DNA of 64,000 bases from Cryptomeria japonica (GCF_030272615.1 NC_081408.1:60596114-60660113); one strand, 5' to 3'. Positions 9,421-21,830 are shown, counted from the stretch's first letter. Numbers and translations: made by a program. The notes: generated by a model from the sequence alone, not told the origin.

Positions 9421-11669
9421 ACAAAGGGGAAATATAACATTTTCTTTCACAAAGTAAAATACATGTAAAAAAAAACTCTTTCCATACAAGCATTTCTTAA
9501 ACATGCATATACAACATAAACAAAAAGAGAGTAAAAACCAACCTTAATCTGCCCAAAGGTTTTCATTGATCTAGTTGGGGATGAGCAGCCCAAATCCACA
9601 CAATCTCTTCACCAACACTTAGCCAAAAATTCCATCCTACAACTATTCTTCAAAATTGCATGGTCTCCAACAATGGAGAGTGGGTGATTAACTCACTAAG
9701 TCCCTAATCCTTGCCTAAGAAGGCCTCTCTCACTCTTCCCAACCTCTTGGATAGAGTGAGAGTTCCCATTGGTTGGTCTTCCCAACCTCTTACATGTTGC
9801 TATTAAAACTAGAAAGGGAAAAGGTAAGAGAGGATGGGGAAGAGATTCTGACACCAAAAGGGAAGGTTGTCTATCCTAGGAGGAACCTTGTAAGTTGAAT
9901 TTTCGCTCACCTTGGAAAAACCACTTTTTGAGGTGACTAAATAGTCACATGTTTAAAAATACCCCTAACCCATAGGTATACCCTTTGGACCTTTGGAAAA
10001 GCCCTAAAACTAACCCTAGGAGTCCATTTGACCCCTTAGAAACCCAACTGAAGTTAACCTACGGGTCAAATTTGAGTTGACCACTCCCAAGACTCCCTAC
10101 CCAAGGCAAATTTGGGACCACACTCAAATGTTTGAAATGGCTTTGGTAGAAACAAACTCCCTCCAAGAGACAAGTCAAAATCAATGACACTAATCAACAC
10201 ATGTGTCAAGTGACACAATAAAATACATTATAAAAATCACACATGGAATTTGTCTCTTGTTGGATTACACAAATTAATAAAATCAATTTAACACACATGC
10301 ATCATTTACTTTCACAAATAAAATACGATACAAACGGGGTGTTGTCTCTCCAAATAGACAACCCCTGGCTTTACAAACACACATAGGTCTAGGTTTGGTT
10401 CTCCATAATATTTCCATGGTCACATGGATAATTTTCCTGCACATCTCAATTTACACATTAGTAATTCCAAATAACCACAAATATATTATTAAACACATGA
10501 ATTTGAATACACCTCAAACACTCATACAATTGACAATAATAAATTAATATCTCATATATCCCAATTGATCCACATAAGCAATTATCATAATCCTCAAAAT
10601 TTGATCCATTCATATTATAAGCATCCTATTTCTATCATCATAATGAAGTCCTGCAAATCCAATAATGACATACATCATCACAAAGTAATTCTATTCTAGC
10701 ATCATATAAAGTTTCATATCCATAATGCATAAAAATGAAGCATCAGTATACGTCAATGTTATCCAAATCATGGAATCATATAAGTTCTAAATCCATAATG
10801 CATAAAAATAAAGCATCCATAATAGTGTCATCATGAAAATAACAGAAATGCCAGGATGAGTCGGGGTAGGGCCTCACAGATATTGATTTACTTTCAGTAA
10901 AGCAAATAAAATTAAAGTAAAAAGCAGGTTTAAATCACTTAAAACAACAACTCTAGAATTTTATTCATTTTAGTAAATCTATTTAACTGTAGATTTTATT
11001 TTCTGTACATTAGACAAATGACCGTATATAATAATTCTAACAGCAACTATATAAATGGCAAAATTTAATAAATTTAACAGCATCTAGATCAATCTAGATT
11101 CTATTAAAATAAATCTATAGAGATGTCTATAATATTTTCCGCAAGTAATTAACAGAATAACATCAGACAACAACTATTTAAGTCTGGAAATTATCGAAAT
11201 TAAACTTTAGAAATAACTATAATAAATTTTGATTTTATTTTCTGCAATAAACAACATGACCGATTTAGATAAACTAATATTGCACTTTCATTTACAGATC
11301 TAATTGTTTTATTTTTAGCCTCCTAAATGCATGCTGACTATTTCATTATTTCTCTATTTAATTTCATAAGCATAAAGGGATAAAATAATTCTCTTGCCTT
11401 ACAAAATACTATATACTCAATAATAATTTATTTCAACTATAGGAACTATATCCTAAAATAATCATTTCTTTTCAACAATATAACATAAATGAATATTACA
11501 ATTCTTTAAATCATATCTCCGAGACACTCTTATCACTTTTACAAATAAAACTCTCTTTTCTAATAATGTAGAAAATAATAGATACATTTCCACAAGTTTT
11601 TCTGCAACAAATAACTCCAGCCACACCTACTTGTCCTGTTCTTTTTCTTCCAACAACCTACAAATAAAT

Positions 11670-12140
11670 CAAAGGGATGACCATGGAGTGCTCACCTCCT
11701 AGCCTAGGCTAACTGGTAGCCACCCCCGAGCTCGGATAACCAAGCCCTAGATGGGTAACACACATGCAAACACAAAAGACAAGGGAAACACAATCTCAAA
11801 CACAATCCCAACACGGCTTCACTGCACCACACATTTGTGATGTCTTTTCAAGGGTGGTAGTGGACCAAGTACCCTGAGCAGACTGCAAGTATGGTAAAAC
11901 ATATAGCCACCTCATGGCAAACCAAAACATATATCAAGTATAACAACCCCATATTCCTTATGCCCTCCAAGGCATTCATGCCTTATTTCCCTCCTTATGA
12001 CCCCCAATGCATAAACAAGTCATGCAGCAAGGGTCACATGAAATCCCTTGTGATCACTCTCATAACAAGAGCCTCTCACTCGATGGTTGTCTCTTCTACC
12101 ACCCACAAGAACATCCTCTCTCCCAAGAGTAGAAGGTCTT
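11670..12140. repeat. Block shared by the two giant LTRs, copy in LTR 1
   Basis: This is the counterpart of 8890-9420, lying in the right-hand fragment of solo LTR 1. Homology continues through 12290-13734 against about 9540-10878, with shared passages such as TCCATGGTCACATGGATA near the promoter-distal end. Confidence 0.85.
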
Positions 12141-13734
12141 GATTAATCCCAAAACACATAATTTGCATAATCACAAAACACCAAATAAATTTCCAAGGAA
12201 TACATGCAAGGAAAACTAACCTTTAACACAAGAAATTCTTTTAATACAACATGCAATAAGAAAACATTACAAGATAGGTAGAACCAACCTGAAAATGTCC
12301 AAAGGTATGCTATTTTTGTTGAGGATGAGCAACCCAATTCCACCAGTCCTTTCTTTCTACACTTAGCCCAATTCTTAATTTCCCAAGCTATCTTTTTCCT
12401 TTCAAAATTATTTGTCTCCAAAAATGGAGAGTGGGTGATTACCCACTAATTTTCTCATTCTTGCTTAAGAAGGCCTTAGTGAGAGTTCTCACCAATTTCT
12501 AAAACTGAAAAGGAAGGTAAGGTAAAATGGGAAAAGGGAACTTTCATTCAAAAAGGAAGCTTAACCACTTAGCTCAAGCCTTCTAATTTCAATTTTCTCA
12601 CAACTTAGAAAACCTACTTTTAAGGGTGTCTAAATGGTCACATGGGAGTAGAAACTTGCCTAAAATTACCCCTAACCCTTAAGTATACCTTATGGGCTTT
12701 AGGAAACCCTATTAAACTACCCCTAGGTGTCCATTTAGCCCTTTTTTAACCCCTCTGAAGTTTATTTTCTGGTAAAACCTATGTTGACCATCCCAAAGAT
12801 TCTTTACCCAAGGCATTTATGGAATCACATTACATTAATTGAAAAAGCTATAGTTAAACAATTCCCTCCAAGAGACAAATTTAAAAACTCAAACATAAAT
12901 CAACACGTGTCAAGTGACACAAAGAAAATTCTTTTACAAAATTGCACATGAAATCTTGTCTCTTGTTGGATTTAAATAAATTAAATAAATAACATTTAAC
13001 ACACATGCATCATTTACTATTACAAATAAAATACGACACAAACATGGTGTTGTCTCTTCAAATAGACAAACCCTGGTTTTACGAACATACATAGGTCTAG
13101 GTTTGGTTCTCCATAATATTTCCATGGTCACATGGATATCTTTTCCTGCGCTACTCAAATACACATTAGTAATTTCCAATAACCTCATATAATATTAAAC
13201 ATATGAATTAGAATACACATCAAACACTTCGCATACAATTTACATTTGAACAATTCAATATATCTCTTATCCAAATAAATCCACATAAGCAATTATCATA
13301 ATTCTCCTAATTTTGGTCCACACATAAAACATACATCCTAATTCTATCATCATAATAAAGTCCTACAAATCCAATAATGACATACATCATCTCCAATTTA
13401 TCCTATTCTAGAAGCATATAGAGTTCTATATCATGAAGCATCAACATTCATCAATGTTATCCAAATCATGGAATCATATAAGTTCTAAATCCAGACATAG
13501 CTGACATATGTTAAATCAAGATTATCCAATCAATGGATCTTTTAGGATTTCAAATTCATAACACATCAAAATGTACACCACAAGGTGCAATAACTCTATA
13601 ACTTGGTTCAATTACTTTTCTCACCTATCTGTCTGTCTAACACAGTCCATTCTTTTGAATTATAAAGCATTTATTAATAGGGTCAAACATGGTCAATTAA
13701 GTTAATCAAAACTTGGTTTGGGGAAGGCCTTACA

Positions 13735-13999
13735 TGTATGATGTCAAAACAATCTAAACATCATGATCTCATCATTGTCTGACTTGGTAATAGTTGCCCA
13801 TTGAATACCTTATTCATCCTCTTATTCATCATAATCTTTCCTGTGTCTTTTACCAACATCTTTATACTCTTCAAATCATACTTATCAAGATAGGAAACAT
13901 CCTTAATCAGTTATATCCATAATCATCAACAACCTTCTCAATATCCTTATTGAAATGCCAACAATCTCCCATTATCTGTTATAATACCAAATGCTAACA
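13735..13999 (-). repeat. 3' LTR of copia A, inner part
   Basis: The LTR resumes after giant solo LTR 1 with the second TGTAT copy and ends GCTAACA at 13999, directly against the polypurine tract. It matches 19892-20223 of the 5' LTR but lacks a 68-bp segment present there between two TCAAGATA repeats (20041 and 20109). Confidence 0.92.
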
Positions 14000-14012
14000 A
14001 TCTCCCCCTTTG
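14000..14012 (-). other. Polypurine tract of copia A
   Basis: On the minus strand this reads CCAAAGGGGGAGAT immediately before the TGTTAGC start of the 3' LTR. That is the usual Ty1/copia plus-strand primer tract. Confidence 0.88.
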
Positions 14013-14445
14013 GCATTGATGGCAAAACCAATTGATTTGACCTTAAAAGATTTGGATTGCTATGATTCTAAAATGTTGAAATGCTCTCTCTTGCTGTCAT
14101 CAAACTTCTCCCCCATACATTAGACTTCTCCTCTTTTTCAGTCTTCTTTCCAATCTTAAGTCTTCTCTCCTTTCTCAGTTTTCTCCCCCTTTGACAACAA
14201 TGCCAAAAAGTAAAGAACTAAAACATAATTTCTTCCTGTATGAAGTGAATTCCTACTGTAATGTGTCAATTCGGTCTCAATCAGAGCATTTTGTCTTCAA
14301 TTCCTGTTCCCTGTATGAATTCCTATATTATTTCCTGTAATATTTCCTGTACACCTTTAGAAAACCTCCTAAAGTGTGTAAGTCAGCATCAACTCCTAAA
14401 AGATATTTGATAGAGTCATCAGATTGATGCTTTCACCAAACTTGG

Positions 14446-15300
14446 TCAGTGAGTAGAAGATAGGGGTAGGACCCTTAACTTACTTCTAAGATATTCAAAA
14501 GTGTCCCTTGGTAGTGGTTTGGTGAAGATATCTGCTATTTGTTCCTTTGTGCTAACATACTCCAACACCACTTTCTTCTCTTGAGCTTCTTCTCTAAGAT
14601 AATAATATTTGATAGAGATGTGCTTTGTCTTAGAGTGCATAACAGGATTCTTTGAAATGTTAATGGCACTAGTATTGTCACAGAATATAGTTACTGGCTC
14701 GGTAACTTTTTCATTTATACCTTCCAACAGTTGTTTGATCCATGCAATGTTGGTACAACTCAATGCTGCAGCAACGTATTCAACTTCTGTTGTTGATTGT
14801 GAAACACATTCTTGTTTCTTACTAAGCCAACTCACTAGTCTTTCTCCTAAAAAGGAAGCTCCTCCACTTGTTCTTTTTCTGTCATCAATGTTGTCTGCCC
14901 AATCAACATCAGTATAAAATTTTAAATCAAAATCATTTCCTTTCTGATATACTAAGCCATAATCTTTAGTGCCTTTCAAGTATCTAAAAATTCTTTTGAT
15001 TGTTGTCATGTGTGTTTCCTTAGGATCTACAGAGAATCTTGCAACTATACCTACTGCATGTGCTATGTCTGGTCTGTTGTGAACAACATATTGTAGCTTT
15101 CCAATCACGGATCGGTAAAGTGTCTCATCAACAGATGCAGATTCATCATTCTTTGATAATTTACAAGTGGTAGTCATAGGAGTACTTACTAGTTTTGAAT
15201 CCTCAATTCCAAATTTCTTCAAGATTTCCTTTATGTACTTGGATTGAGTAATGAAAATCTCATTTTCATTTGTACTATTTGTAAACCTATAAAATACTTT
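14446..15300 (-). pseudogene. Copia A RNase H and RT C-terminus
   Basis: An open frame of about 258 residues starts near MKKFGIEDSKL and covers the RT connection (LQYVVHNRPDIAHAVG) and the RNase H domain. Recognisable RNase H segments are YTDVDWADNIDDRKRTSG, SQSTTEVEYVAA, IFCDNTSAINISKNP, HSKTKHISIKYYYLRE and the C-terminal EQIADIFTKPLP. Family residues such as the D of DWAD and the E of EVEYVA are present. It is separated from the upstream RT frame by a single frameshift near 15290. The end at 14446 is close to the natural Pol terminus. Confidence 0.93.
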
Positions 15301-16200
15301 ATCTCACCGATCAATGACATCTCAAATTCTTTGCTCATTTCATTTCCAAAGTTCTTGCATAGAGAGTCATTTCCACAAAATATAATATCATCAACAAATA
15401 TGGCTGAGATTAGTATTCCATTTTCATCATTCTTCATGTACATATTGTTGTTCTCACTTGTCCTTATAAAACCAATCTTAATCAAATAAGAGTGCAATCT
15501 TTCATACCATGCTCTAGGTGCTTGTTTCAAACCATATAAAGATTTGTTCAATTTACATACCTGATCTTTATTCTTGTCTTCAACAAATCCTTCAGGTTGT
15601 TCAATAAAAACTTCTTCTTTTAATATTCCATTCAGAAATGCAGATTTGACATCCATTTGATATACCTTGAAGTTTTTGAAAGCAGCATATGCCAACAAAG
15701 TTCTTACTCCTTCAAGTCTAGCAACAGGTGCAAAAGTTTCACCATAATCAATTCCTTCTTCTTGAGCATAACCTTTGCAAACTAGTCTTGCTTTGTTTCG
15801 AATGACCTCCCCTTTTTCATTTAGCTTGTTTCTGAAAATCCACTTTGTACCAATTACATTTTTGTCTTTCGGTCTTGGGATTAGTGTCCATGTGTCATTC
15901 TTCTTGATTTGATCAATCTCTTCTGTCATAGCATTTATCCAATCTTCACTGTTAAATGCCTCTTTCACTATTCTCGGTTCAAATTTAGATATCAGACATG
16001 TGTTCTGTCTCAATTTGTTCCTTGTCATCACTAGACCATCCTTATCTCCTATAATCTGACTTGGTGCATGATGTCTTCTAACATACCTGGTTAATACAGG
16101 CTCGATAGGCTCTGTATGATCTTCTTCATCACTCGGTAACTGGATATTCTCTTCATTTTCTTCAACAGTTTTCTCTGTAAGACTTGTCGATTGAACATAG
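15231..16200 (-). pseudogene. Copia A reverse transcriptase
   Basis: The frame carries the Ty1/copia RT signature blocks: [94 protein letters not shown] and the catalytic FVDDIIF. The two aspartates of the V-D-D motif are intact. A frameshift near 15290 moves the frame off after YFIGLQIV. Another frameshift or stop near 16205 separates it from integrase. Apart from these breaks the domain is well preserved. Confidence 0.94.
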
Positions 16201-16209
16201 ACAAATTCA

Positions 16210-16995
16210 TCAATCTTCTAGTTCCTTGGAATTTCCTTCATCATTTCTTTCTGCAAATTCATCAATTTTCACATTTGCACTTTCTACTATTTTGTTAGAT
16301 GATTTGGTCAGACATTTAAATGCTTTTCTTCTATAAGAATAACCTAGAAATGTTCCTTCACTCTTCTGATCAAACTTGCCATTTCTATCATCTTTGTGAA
16401 CATAACATCTATTTCCAAAGATTTTAAAATAACTTACATTAGGTTTCTTATCATACCAGATTTCATATGGTGTCTTCAAAGTTCCTTTCTTCAATTGTAC
16501 TCGGTTCAGGGTGTAAACTGTTGTGCTTATTGCTTCTCTCCAAAATGTTTGTGGCACTTTCTTTTCAATCATCAGTGTTCTAGCACAATCCACAATAGAT
16601 TTGTTTCTTCTCTCAGCTAATCCATTCTGCTGTGGAGTTCTTGGTGCAGAGACTTGTCTTTTAATACCATGATCATTGTAGAATAAGTTGAACTCATCAA
16701 ATGTGAACTCTCCTCCTCTATCTGATCTAAGACATTTCAGTTGTCTTCATGTTTCATTTTCAACTCTTGCCTTGTACCATTTAAACATTTGAAAAGATTC
16801 TGATTTATCTTTTAAAAACATTACCAACATCATCCTTGAATAGTCATCCACAAATAATATGAAATATTTATCACCATAATAACTTTGAACTTTCATAGGA
16901 CCACAAAGATCAGTGTGCACAAGATCTAAAATTCCCTTAGAAGTGTAAGACTTACTTGTAAAGCTTGATCTTGTCATCTTACCCATCTGGCATCC
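16210..16995 (-). pseudogene. Copia A integrase
   Basis: Reading from 16995 the frame covers the start of the rve core (LDLVHTDLCGPM, with the first catalytic Asp, then FVDDYSRM). An in-frame TGA at about 16747 follows, then LKCLRSDRGGEF with the second Asp. The DE region continues through PRTPQQNGLAERRN, and the C-terminal part runs from MDCARTLMIEKKVP to FLGYSYRRKAFKC. The D-D-E residues can be followed. One stop inside the core and one just upstream at 16987 are the visible breaks. Confidence 0.92.
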
Positions 16996-18102
16996 TCAGC
17001 ACATAGCATTCTTAGGTTTTTCAAGACTCGGTAGACCTCTTACTCGGTGCTTCTTACTTATTTTGATCAGATTATCAAAATTCACATGACAAAACCTTTT
17101 ATTCCATAACCAGGTATCATCTATCTTTGCATACAAACACTTGTTCCGAGTTGAGTCAAGGTAAAATGTGTTACCTTTTGTTTGTGTTCCGGTAGCAGCT
17201 AACTTTCCATTCTTGTCTTGAACTTTGACAATTCCTTTCTGAAATTCTATTCGGTAGCCTGTGTTGTTTAGCTGTGCTACACTCAACAAATTGTATTTCA
17301 AACCTTCAACCCAATAAACATCATTGCATCTTGCATTGTGAAGAAGTGTTATAGATCCTTTACCTTTCACCGGACATGGTGCATCATTACCAAATCTTAC
17401 ATAGCCTCCATCATAATCTTCTAATATAACAAACTTGTGTTTATCTCCTGTCATATGATGTGAGCATCCACTATCTATGATCCAAGAATCATTAGTGTTT
17501 ATGTGAGATATTAGGGATTTTTCTTCATACCTTTCTTCATCTGATCCATCTTTGATAGCCATGTAAACTACTTCCTCTGTATTAGTTTCATCTGATTTAT
17601 CATCATTGGATTCGTCATCAGCTATTAAGCATGTCTTTCTATCTCTTCTTCTGAAGTCTTGGTGTCCTCTATAATGATTATCTTTCTGTCTGTCATCTCG
17701 GTAATCTCTCTTTTCAGTAGAATCTTTGTCAAGATAGTTAGAAGCCATATGTCCTATCTTATCACAATTGAAACATTTCAAAGGTAGTTTTCCTTTATAC
17801 TTACCTTTGCCTCTTGGTAACCTTTTGGCTAATGGTGCTTCAAACTCTTCTTGCTTTCTGATTTCCTCATATAGTTTATGTACTTCTTCCATGTTCTTAT
17901 GAAATCTTTCACTTGCTCCACTGTGATCTCCTTCAGAATACTTATACTTTCTTTCATTAGATTCATCAAGATGAAAAGAACTAAATGCAGATTCAACTTT
18001 ATTTACCGAAGATCCACTGTTATCAAAGTTACTTAACTCAAATGCATGTAGCTTACCAATAGTAGCATCTAAAGAAACTGGCATATTAGGTACAGACCTC
18101 AA
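16996..18102 (-). pseudogene. Copia A Gag C-terminus, zinc knuckle, protease and pre-integrase
   Basis: A 368-residue frame includes a zinc knuckle, CFNCDKIGHMASNY, whose last cysteine is tyrosine (TAT). The protease active site WIIDSGCSHHMTGDKHKF is intact, and a GAG-pre-integrase HHCC region ends near LPSLEKPKNAMC. The protease D-S-G is preserved here, unlike in most other elements of the window. A TGA at 16987 separates it from the integrase core. The upstream Gag part is in the same frame, separated by one TGA at about 18118. Confidence 0.93.
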
Positions 18103-18615
18103 TTCATTAATTGCAGAGACTCAGATTGCATAAGCTGGTAGAAGGGTTCTTAACAACTTACTTGTTATATCCTTTTCTTCAATAGTTCCACCTACTCCTT
18201 TGATTTGATTGACAATCTCCTTTAGTCTTATACTATACTGAGTTATGTTCTCACCTTCACTCATCCTCATAGATTCAAGTTGTCCTCTTAGACTATCTAC
18301 TTTTTCTCTTTGAACATGTTCATCTCCTCCATACACAGATATGAGCTTATCCCACATTGCCTTTGCATCATTGTAGCCTTCTAGGTCATTAAACTCTGAG
18401 TCGGTCAATGCAGAAGTTATTTCAATAATTGCTTGGATATGTTCTTGCTTTGCCTTTATCTCTTCCGTTGTCAATGGATAGGTGCTCGGTGTAACAAAAT
18501 CATTCTCCAAATAGTATACAACATATTCTCCAACTCCTGATAGGTGCAGCTTCATCCTTTTCTACCATGTAGAGAAACTTGACTTGTTCAGCTTCGGTGC
18601 ATCTCTCTTATACAT
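18103..18615 (-). pseudogene. Copia A Gag N-terminal part
   Basis: The likely start ATG is at 18615, about 50 bases after the primer site. The frame has an early TAG after the residues SFSTW, probably from a Gln codon. It then stays open from 18555 to 18121 with the UBN2-type Gag pattern (AKAMWDKLISVYGGDEHVQR, LRGQLESMRMSEGENITQY). A second stop follows AYAI, and the frame continues into the zinc-knuckle part. Gag forms the particle that packages the element RNA. Confidence 0.9.
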
Positions 18616-18665
18616 CTTTGGATCTTTAACTCAAGTGCCTTTAAACTTTTATTTCAAAGTCCAAA

Positions 18666-18677
18666 TCTCTAATACCA
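18666..18677 (-). other. Primer binding site of copia A
   Basis: On the minus strand TGGTATTAGAGA lies two bases after the 5' LTR end. It resembles TGGTATCAGAGC, the complement of plant initiator Met-tRNA 3' end, with a C-to-T and a terminal difference. Confidence 0.88.
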
Positions 18678-18679
18678 AT

Positions 18680-20223
18680 TGATAGTTCTGATACTTAATA
18701 TAAGTACATATCCAATAGCCAACAAGATGAGAGGGGGGGCTGAATCATACAAACTTAATCTTCCATAAAAACATCAGATTCAACCTCGGTAACATATACT
18801 TCAGTAATATAACCAAAATTGCTAAACATACAAACTCAAAAGCATATAAACATCATAAACCTCATAAAAACATATTTAACGTGCAAACCCAAATAGGAAA
18901 AAATCACTGTGGGATTACGGACCCACTAAGAAATATACTCTTCTAGAGTATGCTCGGTTAAAAACAAATCCTGTTAAAGATTACAAATACAATGCTAGAT
19001 GTGACCCAGTTAAGGGATTTCCCTCAGATCTGTTAGGATCTTCACCTTGTTGGAAGTGACCTTGTTAAAGGATTTCAAACACTCAATCAAAATGTCACCT
19101 TGCTAGAGGGTTGTACAAATAAGACTGTTAAGTCCACTCGATTAAGAGATTTTTTGTCACTTTCACAAAATAAAAGTAATAAAAATCTATCTGCAACTTC
19201 ACATCTAAAATGCTAAAGCAGATTTTTATTTGTTCAATACAATCTAGACATAGAACTAATCTTGTCCATCTACTGGGCTTCTATACTCTATTATTCAAAT
19301 AGGTCTTCAAGCTTTTGTGCTCGGTAATCACTATGTAGCATCCCTGTGCATACACTTGCCCGCATGCATTGTTTATCAACAGTTCCCTATTTATAAACAA
19401 TTAGCTAACAGCTTAATCTCCTTGATCACATTTCCCATGATCAATCATAGCCATCAGATCTTCATGCTTGACCAGGTTCAATGCATCTTTCGATCTGAAA
19501 ACATTTTACCTCACCTTGGAACTTGCATATATTTCTTGGAACTTTTTCTCGGGTATTGTGACTCATGCTGAACTGTAGATCTTCGTACCGATCTTCCATA
19601 GCCATAGATCCTTAACAAACTATATTTATGGCATACCAATCATTTAATCAATTCCAGCTCATCAGCTTCCTTCATTAAATAATGCATGTAAAAATTTAAT
19701 GTATTCTATTACAGCTCGGTTACAACTCAGTTACAACTCGATAAATACTAAACTTCACTCGGTAGACATTCCGCCTTCATTAACCGATAGCGATAACCTT
19801 AGGGTTTACCAACTAGGTTCCTTAGGGTTTACCGATTAGGTTCCTTGCTTGGTAACATAGTATAGTATTAACCTTACAAATTACAACATATGTATGATGT
19901 CAAAACAATCTAAACATCATGATCTCATCATTGTTTGACTCGGTAATAGTTTCCCATTGAATACCTTATTCATCCTCTTATTCATCATAATCTTTCCTAT
20001 GTCTTTTACCGACATCTTTATACTCTTCAAATCATACTTCTCAAGATATGGCAACATCATACTGAGTTAGAAAATCAATTTCTTGACATCAATGACAAAA
20101 TAATAATATCAAGATAGAAAATATCCTTAATCAGTTATATCCATAATCATCAACAACCTTCTCAATATCCTTATTGAAATGCCAACAATCTTCCATTGTC
20201 TGTTATAATGCCAATTGCTAACA
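18680..20223 (-). repeat. 5' LTR of copia A
   Basis: This is the uninterrupted LTR, 1544 bp, opening TGATAGTTCTG and closing GCTAACA on the + strand. It includes the G-run motif GATGAGAGGGGGGG near its U5 end and the block AAAATCACTGTGGGATTACG shared in form with other copia LTRs here. Compared with the 3' LTR it carries an extra short duplication around 19802-19850 (TTAGGGTTTACC repeated) and an extra 68 bp at 20041-20108. Confidence 0.93.
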
Positions 20224-20228
20224 TAAAA

Positions 20229-20990
20229 ACCTCCTCAAGGCACTAGAAGATGGAAAGTTTGACACCCTCCCTGCATATTTTTAGCAGAGATCTGCTATAT
20301 TGATAGAGCCAACAGAAGCAATAAACATTGGTACAACAAAGGATTCCAAGGTCCTTCATCCTGTTGCATTGTTATCAGATGAAGAAAAGAAAGACTACAT
20401 AGAATTATTCAAACAAAGAAAGATAAAAAAATTTGGTCCTATGTAGACATGCCAGGACTTGATCCAAATATTATCATGCACCATTTCAATGTGGATCCAA
20501 AAGCAAAACCAATTAAGCAAAATCTAAGGAAGATGCATCCACACATCACTCTCCTTGTTAAAATAGAGCTAAAAAAACTATTAGATGTGGGTTTCATAAG
20601 ACTTGTTGCTTATCCAGAGTGGGTCTCAAGCATTGTACCAATGTCAAAGTCAAATAAAAGTATAAGAGTTTGCATTGACTTTAGAGATTTGAATAAAGCA
20701 TGTCCCAAAGATGATTTCCCACTACCCAACATTGATATAATTGTAGACTTATCAGTAGAACATGAGATGTTTTCCTTAATGGATGGATTCTCGGGGTACA
20801 ATCAAATAAGAATCACCCTTGAAGATCAAGAAAAGACAACATTCACTTGTGCATGGGGTACCTACTACTGGAATGTCATTCCATTTGGGCTTAAAAAAGC
20901 AGGAGCAACTTATCAGAGGGCCATGACAATAATTTTTCATGACATGATGCATACATTTATGGAAGATTATGTAGATGACATGTAAAATCT
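20229..20990 (+). pseudogene. Element C reverse transcriptase, N-terminal and palm
   Basis: After the copia A insertion the polyprotein resumes with NLLKALEDGKFDTLPAYF and leads into Ty3/gypsy RT. From 20449 an open frame carries MPGLDPNIIMHHFNVDPKAK, VCIDFRDLNKACPKDDFPLP, MDGFSGYNQIRI, TFTCAWGTYYWNVIPFGLKK, ATYQRAM and the catalytic YVDDM. The second and third aspartates are intact. A stop directly after YVDDM ends the frame. Several earlier stops lie upstream of 20449. Confidence 0.93.
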
Positions 20991-21830
20991 CATACAAGAA
21001 AATAATATTTGAACATCTTGGACAATATTTTTGACAAGCTTGAATAATATTAGTTAAGATTGAATTTGAATAAATGTGCATTTGGGGTTACCTCTGGGAA
21101 ACTTCTTGGGTACAATATATCAGCTTGTGGAATTGAAGTAGGCCCTGTAAAAGTTAAATCTATCATGGAGATGGATTTACCTAATAACATAAGTCAATTA
21201 CGTTCTCTACAAGGGATATTGCAATCAATCAAAAGATTTGTTGCCCAGTTAGCAGATAGATATCATCCCTTCACTCACCTATTACACAAGAATGTTCCAT
21301 TCAAATGGGATCATAAGTGTGAGGAATCCTTTATGAAAATCAAGGAGTATTTGGTGAATCCTCCAGTACTAGTATCGCCAATCAAAGGAAAACCATTGTT
21401 TCTTTACATTTCAACAACAAATGTATCACTAGGAGCTCTCTTAGCACAACATGATGAAGAAGAAAAAGAAAGAGTAGTGTATTACATCAGCAGAACACTT
21501 GTCAGATATGAATTGAATTATAGATCAATTGAGAAGACATATCTAGCAGTTGTATTTGCAACTCAAAAATTGTGACACTATATGCTGACTCATTCTATAA
21601 AATTGATAGCAAAAATAGATCCACTGAAATGTTTGTTAAGCAACCCAACTTTGACAAGCAGATTGGCTAAATGGGTTATGATACTAATTGAGTTTGATAT
21701 AGAATATATTGATCAAAAATATATCAAAGGATGTTTCATTGTTGATCAATTGGATGAAGTACCCCTGCAAGATGACACACCATTGCATATTGAATTTCCT
21801 GATGCAGACACTCTAATAGCTAGCACAAAT
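20991..21830 (+). pseudogene. Element C RT thumb and first RNase H
   Basis: From 21060 the frame reads LNKCAFGVTSGKLLGY (RT thumb), LRSLQGILQSIKRFVAQLAD (connection) and then RNase H with LFLYISTTNVSLGALLAQHD and VVYYISRTLVRYELNYRSIE. The catalytic-region Asp of the usual L-Y-L-S-x-S-D pattern is not obvious. The frame stops after FATQKL and resumes 6 bases later as MLTHSIKLIAKIDPLKCLLS. Confidence 0.9.

Larger units (their letters stand above)
6254..10878. mobile_element. Giant solo LTR 2, 4625 bp, nested in solo LTR 1
   Basis: It has the same opening (TGTCATGCCCAAACTTTTGG) and a related ending (GTAGGGCCTCACA) as its host LTR, with target duplication GATAT at 6249-6253 and 10879-10883. It is a second copy of the same family inserted into the first, about 1.7 kb from the left end. 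Collinear blocks include the GC-rich hairpin island and a conserved block near 8890-9420. No coding domain or internal LTR pair is visible. Open frames over the AT microsatellites are artefacts of composition. Confidence 0.85.
4533..13734. mobile_element. Giant solo LTR 1, about 4.6 kb without its insert
   Basis: The element opens TGTCATGCCCAAACTTTTGG and closes GGAAGGCCTTACA, with target duplication TGTAT at 4528-4532 and 13735-13739. It interrupts the 3' LTR of copia A. Its own sequence is 4533-6253 plus 10884-13734, about 4.57 kb. The terminus sequences do not recur inside, so I see no LTR pair and no coding domain. The simplest reading is a solo LTR of a retrotransposon with unusually long LTRs. 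TGTCATgCCC-type starts are common in plant Ty3/gypsy LTRs. A large non-autonomous element is the alternative. Confidence 0.8.
3336..20223 (-). mobile_element. Ty1/copia element A, near full length, nested in C
   Basis: The element begins TG and ends CA on the + strand and is flanked by the 5-bp duplication TAAAA (3331-3335 and 20224-20228). Coding runs on the minus strand. The 5' LTR is therefore at 18680-20223 and the 3' LTR at 3336-13999, the latter interrupted by giant solo LTR 1. The internal region (14000-18679, about 4.7 kb) holds gag, protease, integrase, RT and RNase H in the Ty1/copia order, with a primer site and polypurine tract in place. A few stops and frameshifts disable it. It sits between the linker and RT of element C. 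Confidence 0.93.

Noticed and set aside
9080-9500. Host gene in the 111-112 residue frames at 9.1-9.5 kb
   Set aside because: The sister block at 11.7-12.1 kb does not keep the frames open, and no motif is present.
4533-13734. Helitron or DNA transposon identity for the 4.6-kb units
   Set aside because: TG/CA ends and 5-bp target duplications indicate LTR-type integration. There are no terminal inverted repeats or transposase.
14609-14917. Open frames opposite the copia RT and RNase H (also near 15244, 58351, 58657 and 59187)
   Set aside because: They are reverse-strand shadows of well-supported Pol domains.
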